A DNA stretch of 64,000 nt from Streptomyces sp. V3I7. Its GTDB lineage: Bacteria > Actinomycetota > Actinomycetes > Streptomycetales > Streptomycetaceae. The notes beneath the pieces were generated by a model. That model searched no databases, had not been told where the DNA came from, and saw only the letters and a list, made by a program, of their open reading frames with translations. The stretch's first letter is position 1. Every line of letters starts with the position of its first letter. Shown here in pieces: positions 1-8,521 of this stretch. The DNA is taken from NCBI RefSeq assembly GCF_030817495.1, contig NZ_JAUSZK010000001.1:124001-188000 (forward strand). Reading direction: 5' to 3'. The position numbers and the translations under genes are program-made.

Positions 1-264
1 CTTCCTGGTGGTACTCAGGCCGCCGGAAGCGCTGTACTGCACGGTGACGTACCCGGCCCCCTCGGCGCCGCTCACCGTGGCGCCGGGCGCGCCGATCAGC
101 ACGTCGTCGTAGCCGTTGCCGTCGTAGTCACAGTTGCGCTGCTGCCAGCCGATGGAGGGGAAGGGCACCGGGTCGGCCTGTGCGACGGAGGAGACTGTCG
201 TGGCGCCGCCGGTGAGGGTGAGGAGGGTGGCGGCGGTGAGGGCTGTTCTGGTGAGGGGGCGCAC
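1..264 (-). CDS. FG-GAP repeat (integrin-alpha-like) secreted protein, 3' end outside window
   Basis: Minus-strand reading frame open from position 264 to the window edge. A GTG at 264 is preceded by GGAGGT five bases upstream. The first ~30 residues are a typical Sec signal peptide (MRPLTRTALTAATLL, then an Ala-rich stretch ending near AQA-D). The mature part starts with NCDYDGNGYDDVLIGAPGA, the calcium-binding DxDGNGxxD motif of an FG-GAP blade. Such proteins are exported beta-propellers of unknown ligand in streptomycetes. Only 88 codons are visible, so total length and any fused domain cannot be judged. Confidence 0.75.
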   Translation of the reverse strand, partial: MRPLTRTALTAATLLTLTGGATTVSSVAQADPVPFPSIGWQQRNCDYDGNGYDDVLIGAPGATVSGAEGAGYVTVQYSASGGLSTTRK

Positions 265-408
265 GGGGGACCTCCCTGAAGCGGTGGGGCGGTGCCGGTC
301 TGCCCTGTAGACACGGGGAGTTGGTGGAGGGTTGTACGCCGGGGTGGGACGGGACGGCAGCCGCTCCCTCCTGCTGTGGTGCGGCAAGGTGGCGCATCCC
401 ACTCGCCG

Positions 409-792
409 TCACCGAGGCTTGTAGGCGGTGGCCAGCACGGAGACGGTGACCCGGTCGGGCAGGAGGCCGTCGTCGCTCAGGTCCGCAGGGCTCAGGTGGC
501 GGGCGCTCGGTGTCATCCCCACCAGGTCCAGGGCCTCCAGCCCGGCAAGGGCCATGGGGTACTCGACCTGTTCGGTGACGACGGCCTCGAAGTACGGGTC
601 CAGCGCCCGCTGCAGACGCTGTTCCTTGACCGGATCGACGGTGACCATCGCCGGCCCCCGGCTGCGCAGCTCGGCCAGGTGCCGCCCTGTGGGACGGACC
701 ACGATCAGCCGCCCGGCCGGGCGGAGCACTCGGCGGAACTCGGCCGGATTGCGCGGGGCGAACACGTCCAGCACCACGTCTGCCACGCAAGC
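409..792 (-). pseudogene. C-terminal fragment of an RlmA-type rRNA guanine-N1 methyltransferase
   Basis: The visible frame (about 125 residues, VADVVLDVFAPRN... GRLIVVRPTGRHLAELR ... VSVLATAYKPR) resembles the second half of 23S rRNA (guanine-N1) methyltransferases, which are usually ~270-280 residues with an N-terminal zinc finger and a SAM-binding Rossmann motif. Neither is present: upstream in the same frame the sequence runs straight into the end of the neighbouring phosphotransferase gene. I infer a 5'-truncated remnant left by a rearrangement. The family call rests on the PRNPAEF / HLAELR pattern and is moderately sure. A short functional protein is unlikely without the SAM site. Confidence 0.55.
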
Positions 793-817
793 CCCGCAAG
801 CGCGCCGGAGTGTTTGG

Positions 818-1720
818 TCACTGGTGGACCGATGCGGTGAGGCGTCGCAGGGCGGCGTGGGCGGGTGGGCCCCAGGTGGGCTTGCCTCCGGGGCGGCCGT
901 GGACGCCGGCGAGGGCGCGCAGGACCGCCCAGCCGCGGGCCCGGCGCAGGCTCGCCGTGTCCGGGCTTGGCCGGTAGGCCGCGTGGAAACGGTCGACGGC
1001 GCCCTCCGGCAGCAGGATCCAGGCGGCGGCGAGGTCGCAGGCAGGGTCGCCGGCGAAGAGGTCGCCGAAGTCGATCACCCCGGAGAAGGCGCCGTTCGCG
1101 GTCAGGATGTTGGCCGGATGCAGATCGCCGTGGAGCCAGAGACGTGGGCCTGCCCATTCCGGCGCGGCGGCGGCGTCTTCCCAGACCGCGCGGACGGCGT
1201 CCGGGTCGCGGATCAGCCCGCGCTCGGCTGCCGACGCGAGCGCTTGGCTGAAGTGTTCGGCGGTGCCGGTCAGCGGTCCCCCGCGGTCTCGGCCTGCGGG
1301 CGCCTCGTCGGGAGCGGGGCGATGAAGAGCGGTCAGGAAAGCGGCCAGGGTGACGGCCGCTTCCGCGGCGCGCGTCGCGGGGGCGCGGTCGGCGGGCTCA
1401 CCCGGTACCCAGGTGGTGACGAGCCAGGGCCGCGGAAACCGTTCGGAGGGCTCACCAAGACGCTGCGGGACGGGAACCTGGAGAGGAAGGTGCGGGGCGA
1501 GGAGGGGCAGCCAGGCGTGTTCCTTGCGCAGCAGTGCGTCCGCGGACGGCGTCGCCCAGGGCAACCGCACGGCGAGGTCGTCGCCGAGCCGCCACACCTG
1601 GTTGTCCCAGCCGAGCGCTCCGAGCTTCAGCGGGCGACCCACGAGGTCGGGGTGCTGCTCGCGCAGCAGCTCCCGGATCAGGTCCTCTGTGATGTCCGTG
1701 TCCGTCTCGGTGGCCGTCAT
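818..1720 (-). CDS. Aminoglycoside phosphotransferase (APH) family kinase
   Basis: 300-residue protein with the APH/choline-kinase fold signature: catalytic loop HGDLHPANIL (catalytic Asp ~199, Asn ~204) and the metal-binding IDFGD (Asp ~217), followed by the usual helical C-terminal lobe (GDPACDLAAAW). It would transfer the ATP gamma-phosphate to a small-molecule hydroxyl. The substrate is unknown; many Streptomyces paralogues of this type are not resistance enzymes. An upstream TTG extends the frame by seven codons, but the ATG at 1720 (MTATETD) is the better start, though no strong ribosome-binding site precedes either. It stands alone, next to a decayed methyltransferase. Confidence 0.85.
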   Translation of the reverse strand: MTATETDTDITEDLIRELLREQHPDLVGRPLKLGALGWDNQVWRLGDDLAVRLPWATPSADALLRKEHAWLPLLAPHLPLQVPVPQRLGEPSERFPRPWLVTTWVPGEPADRAPATRAAEAAVTLAAFLTALHRPAPDEAPAGRDRGGPLTGTAEHFSQALASAAERGLIRDPDAVRAVWEDAAAAPEWAGPRLWLHGDLHPANILTANGAFSGVIDFGDLFAGDPACDLAAAWILLPEGAVDRFHAAYRPSPDTASLRRARGWAVLRALAGVHGRPGGKPTWGPPAHAALRRLTASVHQ

Positions 1721-1887
1721 GCGGTGCACAGTAGTTCGCAACAGCGGTCGGGGAGCGGCCCGCCCGGATTCCGGCGGATCCGTGTCAACGCCGGGCGAAC
1801 ACCGTGGCGGCCACTACGCGCGCACCGAAGTCCTCACCCTCCACGTCGACGAGTCCGCGCGCACCGCCGTCAGCGGTGTCAGCGGCA

Positions 1888-2289
1888 TCAGCCCCGAGGG
1901 CTGCTGATCCGCTCCGGCTCGATCACGAAGAGAACCCGCACCTGGTCACGGCCGCCGAACCACGGGTAGGGCCCGCCGAGGTACTTCTGCGAGAGCGCCT
2001 CGATGTGGTCGACCGCTCCCTCCGTCGTCACCCGGACCACGCGCCCGCGGATCTGGACGTAGGAGAACGGGTCCGCGGGATCGGAGACTGCGACGGCCAC
2101 CCTCGGGTCGCGCTCGATGTTCCGCGTCTTCTGGTGCGTCTCGACGCTGTTGATCAGGACGTGCTCGCCGTCGGTGTCGACCCAGGTCTGCGTGAGCTGA
2201 GGCGAGCCGTCGGGCATCGTGGTGGCGAGGTAGCAGGTGCTGGGGCTGCGCAGCAGCGCGACCAGTTCGTCGCCGAGAGGTACGGTCAC
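1888..2289 (-). CDS. PPOX-class (pyridoxamine phosphate oxidase-like) F420/FMN-dependent enzyme
   Basis: From the GTG at 2289 the protein is 133 residues (VTVPLGDELVALLRSPSTCYLATTMPDGSPQLTQTWVDTDGEHVLI...), the length and layout of the Rv1155-like split beta-barrel family: ATxxPDGSPQ strand pair, NSVETHQKTRNIERDPRVAVAV, and a final WFGGRDQVRVLFVIEPER. Such enzymes bind FMN or F420 and reduce diverse small molecules in the cytoplasm. The frame is open 45 codons further upstream, but that part lacks family similarity and would lengthen the protein beyond its relatives. No operon partner is evident. Confidence 0.8.
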   Translation of the reverse strand: MTVPLGDELVALLRSPSTCYLATTMPDGSPQLTQTWVDTDGEHVLINSVETHQKTRNIERDPRVAVAVSDPADPFSYVQIRGRVVRVTTEGAVDHIEALSQKYLGGPYPWFGGRDQVRVLFVIEPERISSPRG

Positions 2290-2551
2290 GGAGGTTCTTG
2301 TCCAAGGGCTCGGTGCGGTCAGGTACCGGGCCACGATAATCACGCCGCGATCCGTGAGCGCGGGCGGGGCGCCGTACGGCCGGGCCCGGACCCGTGTGGC
2401 CGAAGACAGACATGGCTGCGCCAACTGGCGTCAGCCGTACGGGTGTTGCTCCACAGGGTGTCAGCCACCCTGCGGGCGGCGAGCTCGCGCCAGACGGTGG
2501 TCACCGATGAACGTCACGTGCCGGCCGGTGGGGACTGGGCCAGGGGAGCTG

Positions 2552-3469
2552 TCAGTGGGCTTTCGCCGACGACACGGCCGCCCGCGCCGCGTGTTCCACT
2601 CGCGCGATGCCGTCCTTCATCGACGGGTTGCCGTCGGAGAGCACGGCCACGAGATAGCGGTGTCCGCCGGCCTTGACCTCGCCGACGCTGTTGACGTCCC
2701 ACAGTCCGGTCGTGCTGCGCGGCAGCCAGCCGTTCTTCAGCGCCCAGCGGGAGCCGTCGGCGGCGGCCGCCGAGACACCCCACGCCTGCTCGCCGGCGAT
2801 GCGGGTCATCAGCGTGCGCATCCAGGTGCGCGACGCCTTGCTGAGCGGCTGCGGCTTCCCGGGACGCGTGGCGCGGGTGTCGAACACCGCGCGCAGGAGT
2901 CGTATCTGGTCGCTCGGGGTGGTCCGCGTGAGCCCCCACTTGGGGCCGGGACCGCCTCGGGTCTCGCTCAGGCCCAGCCGCTTGTTCGCCGCCTGAAGGC
3001 CCGGCGCCTTGCCGATACGCCGCCACAGGACGTTCGTCGCCGCGTTGTCGCTGCGCTCGATCATCGCCTCCGCCTGGGCCCGCGTCTTCGCGCCGAGCGG
3101 GCGTCCGGCATCCTGCGCCTGGAGCAGCGCCGCGGCCAGGATGTCGACCTTGACGATGCTCGCGGTGTCATAGGTGCCGTCCGCGCCGTACACCGTGGGC
3201 GTACGGCCGCTGCCGTCCAGGTCGAGCACCGCGGCCGTCACTCGCGCCCGGCCCTTCGACTGCTTCGCGTCACCTCGGTCGTCCGCGACGTCACCGGGCC
3301 GCGGTGCGTCCGTGGCCGCGGAGGCCGGGACCGCGGCGAGCGGGCCGCTGCCGCAGAGCGGCGCCACCACCGCGAGGAGGGCGCCGGCACAGACCGCGGC
3401 GCCCCTGCGGCCGGGCCCGCGCCGCCCGGCGCGCGCCGGAGGCGGCGGGAGGAAAGGTCGGAAGTGCAT
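2552..3469 (-). CDS. Exported serine hydrolase of the class A beta-lactamase fold
   Basis: 305 residues starting at ATG 3469. An Arg-rich N-terminus is followed by a hydrophobic Ala-rich segment and an ASA-type cleavage region. Active-site motifs in order are S-I-V-K (Ser104, Lys107), S-D-N (140-142) and K-N-G (245-247, in place of KTG). These are the three motifs of penicillin-interacting serine enzymes. The family includes class A beta-lactamases and uncharacterised cell-wall hydrolases; the loose Lys-Asn-Gly and the lack of a clear ExxLN omega-loop motif argue against assuming antibiotic hydrolysis. The 350 bases upstream are comparatively AT-rich and separate it divergently from the next operon. 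Confidence 0.8.
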   Translation of the reverse strand: MHFRPFLPPPPARAGRRGPGRRGAAVCAGALLAVVAPLCGSGPLAAVPASAATDAPRPGDVADDRGDAKQSKGRARVTAAVLDLDGSGRTPTVYGADGTYDTASIVKVDILAAALLQAQDAGRPLGAKTRAQAEAMIERSDNAATNVLWRRIGKAPGLQAANKRLGLSETRGGPGPKWGLTRTTPSDQIRLLRAVFDTRATRPGKPQPLSKASRTWMRTLMTRIAGEQAWGVSAAAADGSRWALKNGWLPRSTTGLWDVNSVGEVKAGGHRYLVAVLSDGNPSMKDGIARVEHAARAAVSSAKAH

Positions 3470-3821
3470 GGTGTGCTGCCTCGGTAGTTCGTGAGGAGGT
3501 GCGTGCAGAGGTACGTGGTGAGGGCCGAGAGGCGGGACAGAGCACTGGCGAATGTAAGCAAAACGCCCGCGCGACGGCATGACAGACGTCACGAGGGCAG
3601 CCCTTTCCACCGGTTTTGTGGGCAATGCCACATAAGCGAAGCGCTTGCCGAATGCCTCAGTCGATCACTGGCTGAAGCTGCACATCGCCGCAGACGGCCC
3701 TTACCTTTTCCCGACAACCAGGGGCGGTTGCCGATAGCCTGAGCCAGTTCCGCCTCTGGTCAGCACAACGTTCGGTCTTGTCGCAGCCGCGGCTCCACCC
3801 TTCGCGCCGCAAAGGCAGGTT

Positions 3822-4433
3822 ATGAGTCTCCATGCACGGCTTCGCCGGTGGAAGCGGATGCGGGACCGCGACAGGGAGATGCGCCAGTTCGCCGAGACAC
3901 TGATCGGTCCCGTACGCGAGAGGCTGAGCGCCGCCTCCGGCGGAGGCCACCCCGACTCCGCCGGGGAGCCGCCGGCCGATCCCGAAGCGCTGTTCCAGGA
4001 CCTGGTCGACTCGGTCAGGCGATGGCGCGGCGATCGCAGGATCGAGGTGCACCGCGTGCACATCCCGCGGCAGTTCCGTGCCACGGGGATGTGGCTGGAG
4101 CGGGCGGACCGGGACGACGTCGTCATCGAGCAGGACGCCGAGATCTGGCACCAGGCGCAGATCCTCGGCCATGAGCTGTGGCACATCCGGGAGAAGGACG
4201 GCTTCGCCTCGGAACAGTTGGCGGCCTGCGCCGACCTGGGGCCGATGGATGTGCACGACGCCCAGCCGGCCGCCGCACGGTCCCGGTTCGACGAGGACTG
4301 CGAGAAGGAGGCCGAACTGTTCGGGATCCGGCTCGGTCAGCAGATGCGTGCATTGATGGAGCGCGACGTGATCACCGGCGAGACGGCGCGCCGCATCGCG
4401 GATTCTCTCAACTACCGGGGAAACCGGAGATGA
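3822..4433 (+). CDS. ImmA/IrrE-like zinc metallopeptidase-type protein (HELWH), first gene of the MAB_1171c operon
   Basis: 203 residues. A basic helical N-terminus and Pro/Gly/Ser linker precede a compact domain with H117-E118-L-W-H121, the HExxH zinc-peptidase signature, and a downstream E-K-E-A-E-L-F-G helix (Glu ~163) able to give the third ligand. The surrounding strand pattern (IHIPRQF...GMWLERADRDDVVIEQDA) is that of ImmA/IrrE-type domains, which cleave or sense repressors. Its stop overlaps the next start (ATGA at 4430-4433), so it is translationally coupled to the membrane protein. In related loci as I know them a small HTH repressor lies just upstream; none is recognisable here. Confidence 0.7.
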   Translation: MSLHARLRRWKRMRDRDREMRQFAETLIGPVRERLSAASGGGHPDSAGEPPADPEALFQDLVDSVRRWRGDRRIEVHRVHIPRQFRATGMWLERADRDDVVIEQDAEIWHQAQILGHELWHIREKDGFASEQLAACADLGPMDVHDAQPAAARSRFDEDCEKEAELFGIRLGQQMRALMERDVITGETARRIADSLNYRGNRR

Positions 4434-5593
4434 ACGGGTCGATCAACTACCTGTGCTGCGGCCTGCTCTGGCTCGGGCTCCTGGTCAAGGTGCCCGACCT
4501 GATCCGCCGTTGGCGCGAGCCGTCCCTGCGAGCCATCAACGGCGTGCTGGCACTGGCGTCGCTGTGCTTCCTTCTCGGGGCGCCGGGTTCCGTGGGGCTC
4601 ATCAACCGTCTCAGCGGCGTGCCCAACCTGGCGGCCCCGCTGACCTACGCCTCCATCGTCGCCTACAGCGCGGCGCAGTTGGTGCTCATCGCCTGCTGGC
4701 GCGGTGGCCCGTCGACGCGGCGGACGACACGCCTCTGGATCGGCGGGTACGCCGCTGTTCTCGCCGGCGTCGCGATCCTGTTCAGCGTGGGGAGCGCCGC
4801 GGCTGAGCGGCGAACCGACTTCGACACGTACTACGCGTCGACGCCCTGGATCGCCGAGATGATCGTCCTGTACCTCGTCGCTCATCTGACGGCGGTGAGC
4901 GTCAGCGCCGTCTGGTCGCTGCGCTGGGGCTTCGAGACGGAGGTGCGCAAGCGCCCCTGGCTGCGGGCCAGCCTCATGACCATGGGCGTCGGCACCATCA
5001 TGAGTGCCGGTTACAGCGTCACCAAGCTCGTCGCCGTCGCCGGGCAGTGGTCCGGCCGGGACTGGGCGGCTCTCGGGAGTTCCGTCCCGTCGCTGTGCGC
5101 TGCGGTGGGCGCGTTGCTGACCGTGACAGGGGTGCTTCTTCCGGTGGCAGGCCACCACCTTTCGGCCTGGCGGGACTTCTTCCGTCTGGCGCCGCTCGAC
5201 GCCGTACTCGACGCCGTTCTCAGGGACCGGGCTCTCCGTGTCGAGCGGCCCTGTTCCCCCTTCCTGTGGAGCACTTGGCGCCGGAGCACCATCCTGAACG
5301 GTCTCCACGCGATCGAGACGCTGCTGGACAAGAGGCTGTACGACGCGACGCACGACGCCGAGTTGAAGCGGACGGGCGACAGGGACGAAGCGGCGTCCGC
5401 CGCTTGGGCGGCCACCATCGCGGAGGCGGCCCGGCGCGGTACTCGGCCCGCACTCGAAGCCGTCGGGGAGCGGCCCCCGCTGTCGTTCCCGCGGGACTCC
5501 AAGACCCTGGTTCGGATCGCCGGTGCCGTGAGGAGGTTCGAGCGCGAGGCAGCGGTCGTCACGCTCAGCCTCGACGGGGCCGGATCGAGGTGA
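4430..5593 (+). CDS. MAB_1171c-family putative membrane transporter, copy 1
   Basis: 387 residues, ATG overlapping the previous stop. The first ~240 residues hold about seven hydrophobic segments, with a cytoplasmic C-terminal half rich in charged helices. A conserved feature shared with the next gene lies between TM segments: F/L-D-T-Y-Y-A-x-T-P...EMIVLYLVxHLT. The name is that of a family of unknown function, 'putative transporter' by topology only; no substrate is known. Coupled translation with the HELWH protein, and the second copy 68 bases downstream, suggest a membrane complex rather than two unrelated carriers. Confidence 0.7.
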   Translation: MNGSINYLCCGLLWLGLLVKVPDLIRRWREPSLRAINGVLALASLCFLLGAPGSVGLINRLSGVPNLAAPLTYASIVAYSAAQLVLIACWRGGPSTRRTTRLWIGGYAAVLAGVAILFSVGSAAAERRTDFDTYYASTPWIAEMIVLYLVAHLTAVSVSAVWSLRWGFETEVRKRPWLRASLMTMGVGTIMSAGYSVTKLVAVAGQWSGRDWAALGSSVPSLCAAVGALLTVTGVLLPVAGHHLSAWRDFFRLAPLDAVLDAVLRDRALRVERPCSPFLWSTWRRSTILNGLHAIETLLDKRLYDATHDAELKRTGDRDEAASAAWAATIAEAARRGTRPALEAVGERPPLSFPRDSKTLVRIAGAVRRFEREAAVVTLSLDGAGSR

Positions 5594-5661
5594 CCGCGGA
5601 TGGGATGACACCTGGTGCCCTGCAGCCCTGCAGCCGACAGCCCTGAACGGAGTCCCCCTAC

Positions 5662-6927
5662 ATGAGTCTTGTCGTGTATATAGCGGCATTCCTGCTGGCC
5701 ATAGCGGCCATGGTGCTTCGCCGCCCACGCACGACGCCCCGGACGCCCCTCACCGTCCCCACGCGTGTCTCCGTCGTCCTGGGCGCCGCGTGCTTCTTCT
5801 GCTCGGCCCCGATGACGCTGGCGGCGGTCAACGAGGCCACGCGCACGCCCAACATCGGTGCTCCGCTGACCTACAGCGTGATCTCCGCCTACAGTTGCTC
5901 GCTGATCATTCTGCTGATCCACTGGAGGGGCGGCCCGAGGGAGCGGATCCGCCGGATGGTCCGGATCAGCGTCGCGGTCTACGGTCTGCTGATCATCGCC
6001 ATCATCGTGCTGTTCGCCCTCGCGGACGCCGACACCGAGCGGCTCAACGACCTGGACACCTACTACGCGAACACCCCGTACATGCGGGAGATGATCGTTC
6101 TCTACCTGGTGGGGCATCTGACCAGCACCACCGTGCTGAGCGTCGTCTGTCTGAAGTGGGCGCAGGACGAGGTCACCGGTCTTCTCCGCCTGGGACTCCG
6201 GTTGATTCTCGCGGGCCTGCTCCTCGACGTGCTGGGGTTCGAGCTCACCAAGGTCGTGGCGATCGTCGCACGCTGGCTCGGGTACGACCTCGACGTGCTG
6301 TCGACCACGGTCGCACCGCCCGCGGCCTCGCTGGGCGGCCTGATCTACTCCGCCGGATTCGTCCTGCCCCGGGTCGCATCCGCCATCGCCGCCGAGAAGC
6401 AGAGCCTGGTCAACTACCGTGCGTTGAAGCCCCTGTGGGCGGCCGTGAAGGGCGCGGCGACGGCCCCGGACGCGGAACCGACCTGGTGGCAGGCGACGTG
6501 GCAGTTGCCCAGCGGCCGTCTGTACCTGCTCGAAGCCAAGATCCGCGACGCGTTGCTGCAACTGTCGGCGCACTTCGACCACCACGTCGGCCAGGCCACG
6601 TACGCGGCCGCTGTGGACCGCGGCGAGAGCTCGGACCGTGCACGCGTCGCCTCGGAGAAGGCGATGATCATCGATGGGATACTCCGTGCGTCGGGCAAGG
6701 GAGTCGCCGCCTCAGACACTGAGGCCGCGTCAGGCAGCGGGATCGCGTCAGGCACTGAGGCCGCGTCAGGCACTGAGGTCGCCTCAGGCAGCGGGGTCGC
6801 GCCGGACAAGGGCGACGTCCCGGCGAGTCCGCCCGGAGTTTTCCGCATCACCATTGACCTGGTGGATCTGTCCCACGCGGTGAACCATGTTCACACGGGG
6901 GCGTCAGGGCGGTTGAGCACCCAGTGA
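5662..6927 (+). CDS. MAB_1171c-family putative membrane transporter, copy 2
   Basis: 421 residues and clearly paralogous to the preceding gene: similar hydrophobic profile and the same core D-T-Y-Y-A-N-T-P...REMIVLYLVGHL. It differs by a shorter first segment and by a hydrophilic tail (about residues 350-380) of repeated A-S-G-T/S-E/G units, encoded by an 18-base-type tandem repeat around 6715-6800, before a final conserved beta-like piece (FRITIDLVDLSHAV). The repeat may be a flexible linker. The stop (TGA 6925-6927) overlaps the GTG of the FAD protein at 6924, so the two are translationally coupled. Confidence 0.7.
   Translation: MSLVVYIAAFLLAIAAMVLRRPRTTPRTPLTVPTRVSVVLGAACFFCSAPMTLAAVNEATRTPNIGAPLTYSVISAYSCSLIILLIHWRGGPRERIRRMVRISVAVYGLLIIAIIVLFALADADTERLNDLDTYYANTPYMREMIVLYLVGHLTSTTVLSVVCLKWAQDEVTGLLRLGLRLILAGLLLDVLGFELTKVVAIVARWLGYDLDVLSTTVAPPAASLGGLIYSAGFVLPRVASAIAAEKQSLVNYRALKPLWAAVKGAATAPDAEPTWWQATWQLPSGRLYLLEAKIRDALLQLSAHFDHHVGQATYAAAVDRGESSDRARVASEKAMIIDGILRASGKGVAASDTEAASGSGIASGTEAASGTEVASGSGVAPDKGDVPASPPGVFRITIDLVDLSHAVNHVHTGASGRLSTQ
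6715..6800 (+). repeat. Short in-frame tandem repeat coding A-S-G-(T/S)-(E/G)-x
   Basis: Six or so imperfect units containing GCGTCAGGCA or GCCTCAGGCA occur in a row inside the second MAB_1171c gene. They add a Ser/Gly/Glu-rich linker without breaking the frame. Repeat-number variation between strains would be expected; that is inference. Confidence 0.6.
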
Positions 6928-8402
6928 AGATGTCTCATGGTCGCAGCAGGGAGAGCCAGTTGTCGCAGAAAGCCATCGTCGTCGGAGCCGGCATAGCGGG
7001 GCTGCTCGCGGCGGCGGCCTTGTCCCAGGCCGCACCCGAGGCAGAGGTGCTCGTCCTGGAGCGGGACGCCCTTCCCGAGACCCCCAGGAATCGGCGGGGT
7101 GTCCCCCACGGACAGCATGCGCACCTGCTCATGGCAGGCGGCCTCGCCGCCATGGAGGACCTCTTCCCGGTGAGCGTGCGCGATCGCCTTGTGGCCGCAG
7201 GGGCGCACCAGATCCCCTTCAGCAACGGCACGGCGATCCGCACCGCGGACGGCGGCTGGTTCCCCCGTTGGAAGCGGAACAGCCCCCATGTGATCACCTG
7301 CACGCGTGCCCTGCTGGAATGGGTGCTCCGGCAGCTCCTGCTCGAGAGCGGGGACAACGTCACGATCCGGCAGGCCGGCGTGGAGGGGCTCCTGGGCAGC
7401 GCCGAGCGTGTGCACGGCGTGCGCGTCAGCGGACCGGACCCCGCCTCCGCCTCCGAGCTGGAAGCCGACATCGTCGTCGACGCGACTGGCCGGGGCTCCC
7501 GCAGTCTGCGGTGGCTCGAGGACATCGGTGTCAACGGCGTGACGGAGGAGAAGATCGACTCCGGCCTCACCAACGCGACTCGGATCTACCGCGTCCCGGC
7601 GGGTGCCGAGTCGTTCCCGCTGACGGTGGTCCAGGCGAACCCCTACAGCGCTCGGCCCGGCAGGAGTGCCATGGTGCTCCCGATCGAGGGCAACCGGTGG
7701 ATGGTCAGCGCCGCCGGCACCCGAGGCGGCGAGCCCCCTCAGGACCCCGAGGGCTTCCTCGAGTACGCCCTCGGGCTGCCGCACCCGATCGTCGGGCAGC
7801 TCATCAGCGGTGCCGAGGCCCTCACGGACGTGGCGGTCAGCCGCAGCACCAGCAACGTCCGCCGATACCTGGAGAAGGCCCCGCACTGGCCCGAGCGGTT
7901 CGTCGTGCTCGGTGACGCGTTCGCAACCTTCAACCCCGCCTACGGGCAAGGAATGTCCGTAGCGGCTCTCGGCGCCCGGGAATTCGCCCAGGAACTCCAG
8001 CGGAACGGCCTCGCAGGCCCGGGGCTTTCCCGTCGGGTTCTCCGCAGGGCGGCCAAGCACGTCGACTCGGCATGGGCCACCGCCGTCGCCATGGACATCC
8101 TCTACCCGGACGTACGAGGAGACAGGAACCCCACTGCGGCCGATCGGCTTGCGGCCTGGTACTCGCGCCGGCTGACCCGAGCGGCAACCGGTTCGTTCGA
8201 TGCCGCGCTGGCCCTGTGGGAGGTCACGGGACTGCAGGCGCCTGCGACGCGGCTGTTCCGTCCGAAGGCGCTCCTGGCCGCTCTGACCGGGCCTCTCGTC
8301 CGGCAGAGTTCCGAGCCGCCCCTGACGCCTTCGGAACTGCAGATCCTCGACGGGCTCAGGACCGCAGCCGCCGCGTCGACCACGACGGAAGCGCCCCAGT
8401 AG
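6924..8402 (+). CDS. FAD-dependent monooxygenase-like oxidoreductase
   Basis: 492 residues; the GTG at 6924 overlaps the upstream stop, with an ATG two codons later. Domains: N-terminal dinucleotide-binding VVGAGIAGLLAA (residues ~18-30), a middle substrate region starting VPHGQHAHLLMAGG, the D-A-T-G-R-G strand typical of group A flavin monooxygenases, and the second FAD motif VVLGDAFATFNPAYGQGMSVAAL (~330-350). It belongs with PHBH-fold proteins resembling geranylgeranyl-reductase and halogenase families. The VPHGQHAH motif and its partnership with MAB_1171c genes recur in actinomycetes. Substrate unknown; coupling to membrane proteins suggests a lipid or membrane-associated substrate (inference). 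Confidence 0.8.
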   Translation: MKMSHGRSRESQLSQKAIVVGAGIAGLLAAAALSQAAPEAEVLVLERDALPETPRNRRGVPHGQHAHLLMAGGLAAMEDLFPVSVRDRLVAAGAHQIPFSNGTAIRTADGGWFPRWKRNSPHVITCTRALLEWVLRQLLLESGDNVTIRQAGVEGLLGSAERVHGVRVSGPDPASASELEADIVVDATGRGSRSLRWLEDIGVNGVTEEKIDSGLTNATRIYRVPAGAESFPLTVVQANPYSARPGRSAMVLPIEGNRWMVSAAGTRGGEPPQDPEGFLEYALGLPHPIVGQLISGAEALTDVAVSRSTSNVRRYLEKAPHWPERFVVLGDAFATFNPAYGQGMSVAALGAREFAQELQRNGLAGPGLSRRVLRRAAKHVDSAWATAVAMDILYPDVRGDRNPTAADRLAAWYSRRLTRAATGSFDAALALWEVTGLQAPATRLFRPKALLAALTGPLVRQSSEPPLTPSELQILDGLRTAAAASTTTEAPQ

Positions 8403-8521
8403 GCGGTCGCCTCACACCGACCCCGCAGGCTCGGGCAACGCCGTCACGGCCGTGTGCCCGGCCGGGGCGATGGGCCGCGGTGCAGTCGGCCGCGCGGTCG
8501 GCCATCGGAGACGTCGAGGCG

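Noticed and set aside
818..1720. Aminoglycoside resistance determinant
   Set aside because: The APH fold is clear but there is no linked antibiotic gene and the family is broad; resistance cannot be claimed from sequence.
3634..3646. AAGCG-AAG-CGCTT inverted repeat between the serine hydrolase and the MAB_1171c operon
   Set aside because: The arms are only 5 bp, the site is more than 160 bases from both start codons, and no local regulator exists; likely chance.
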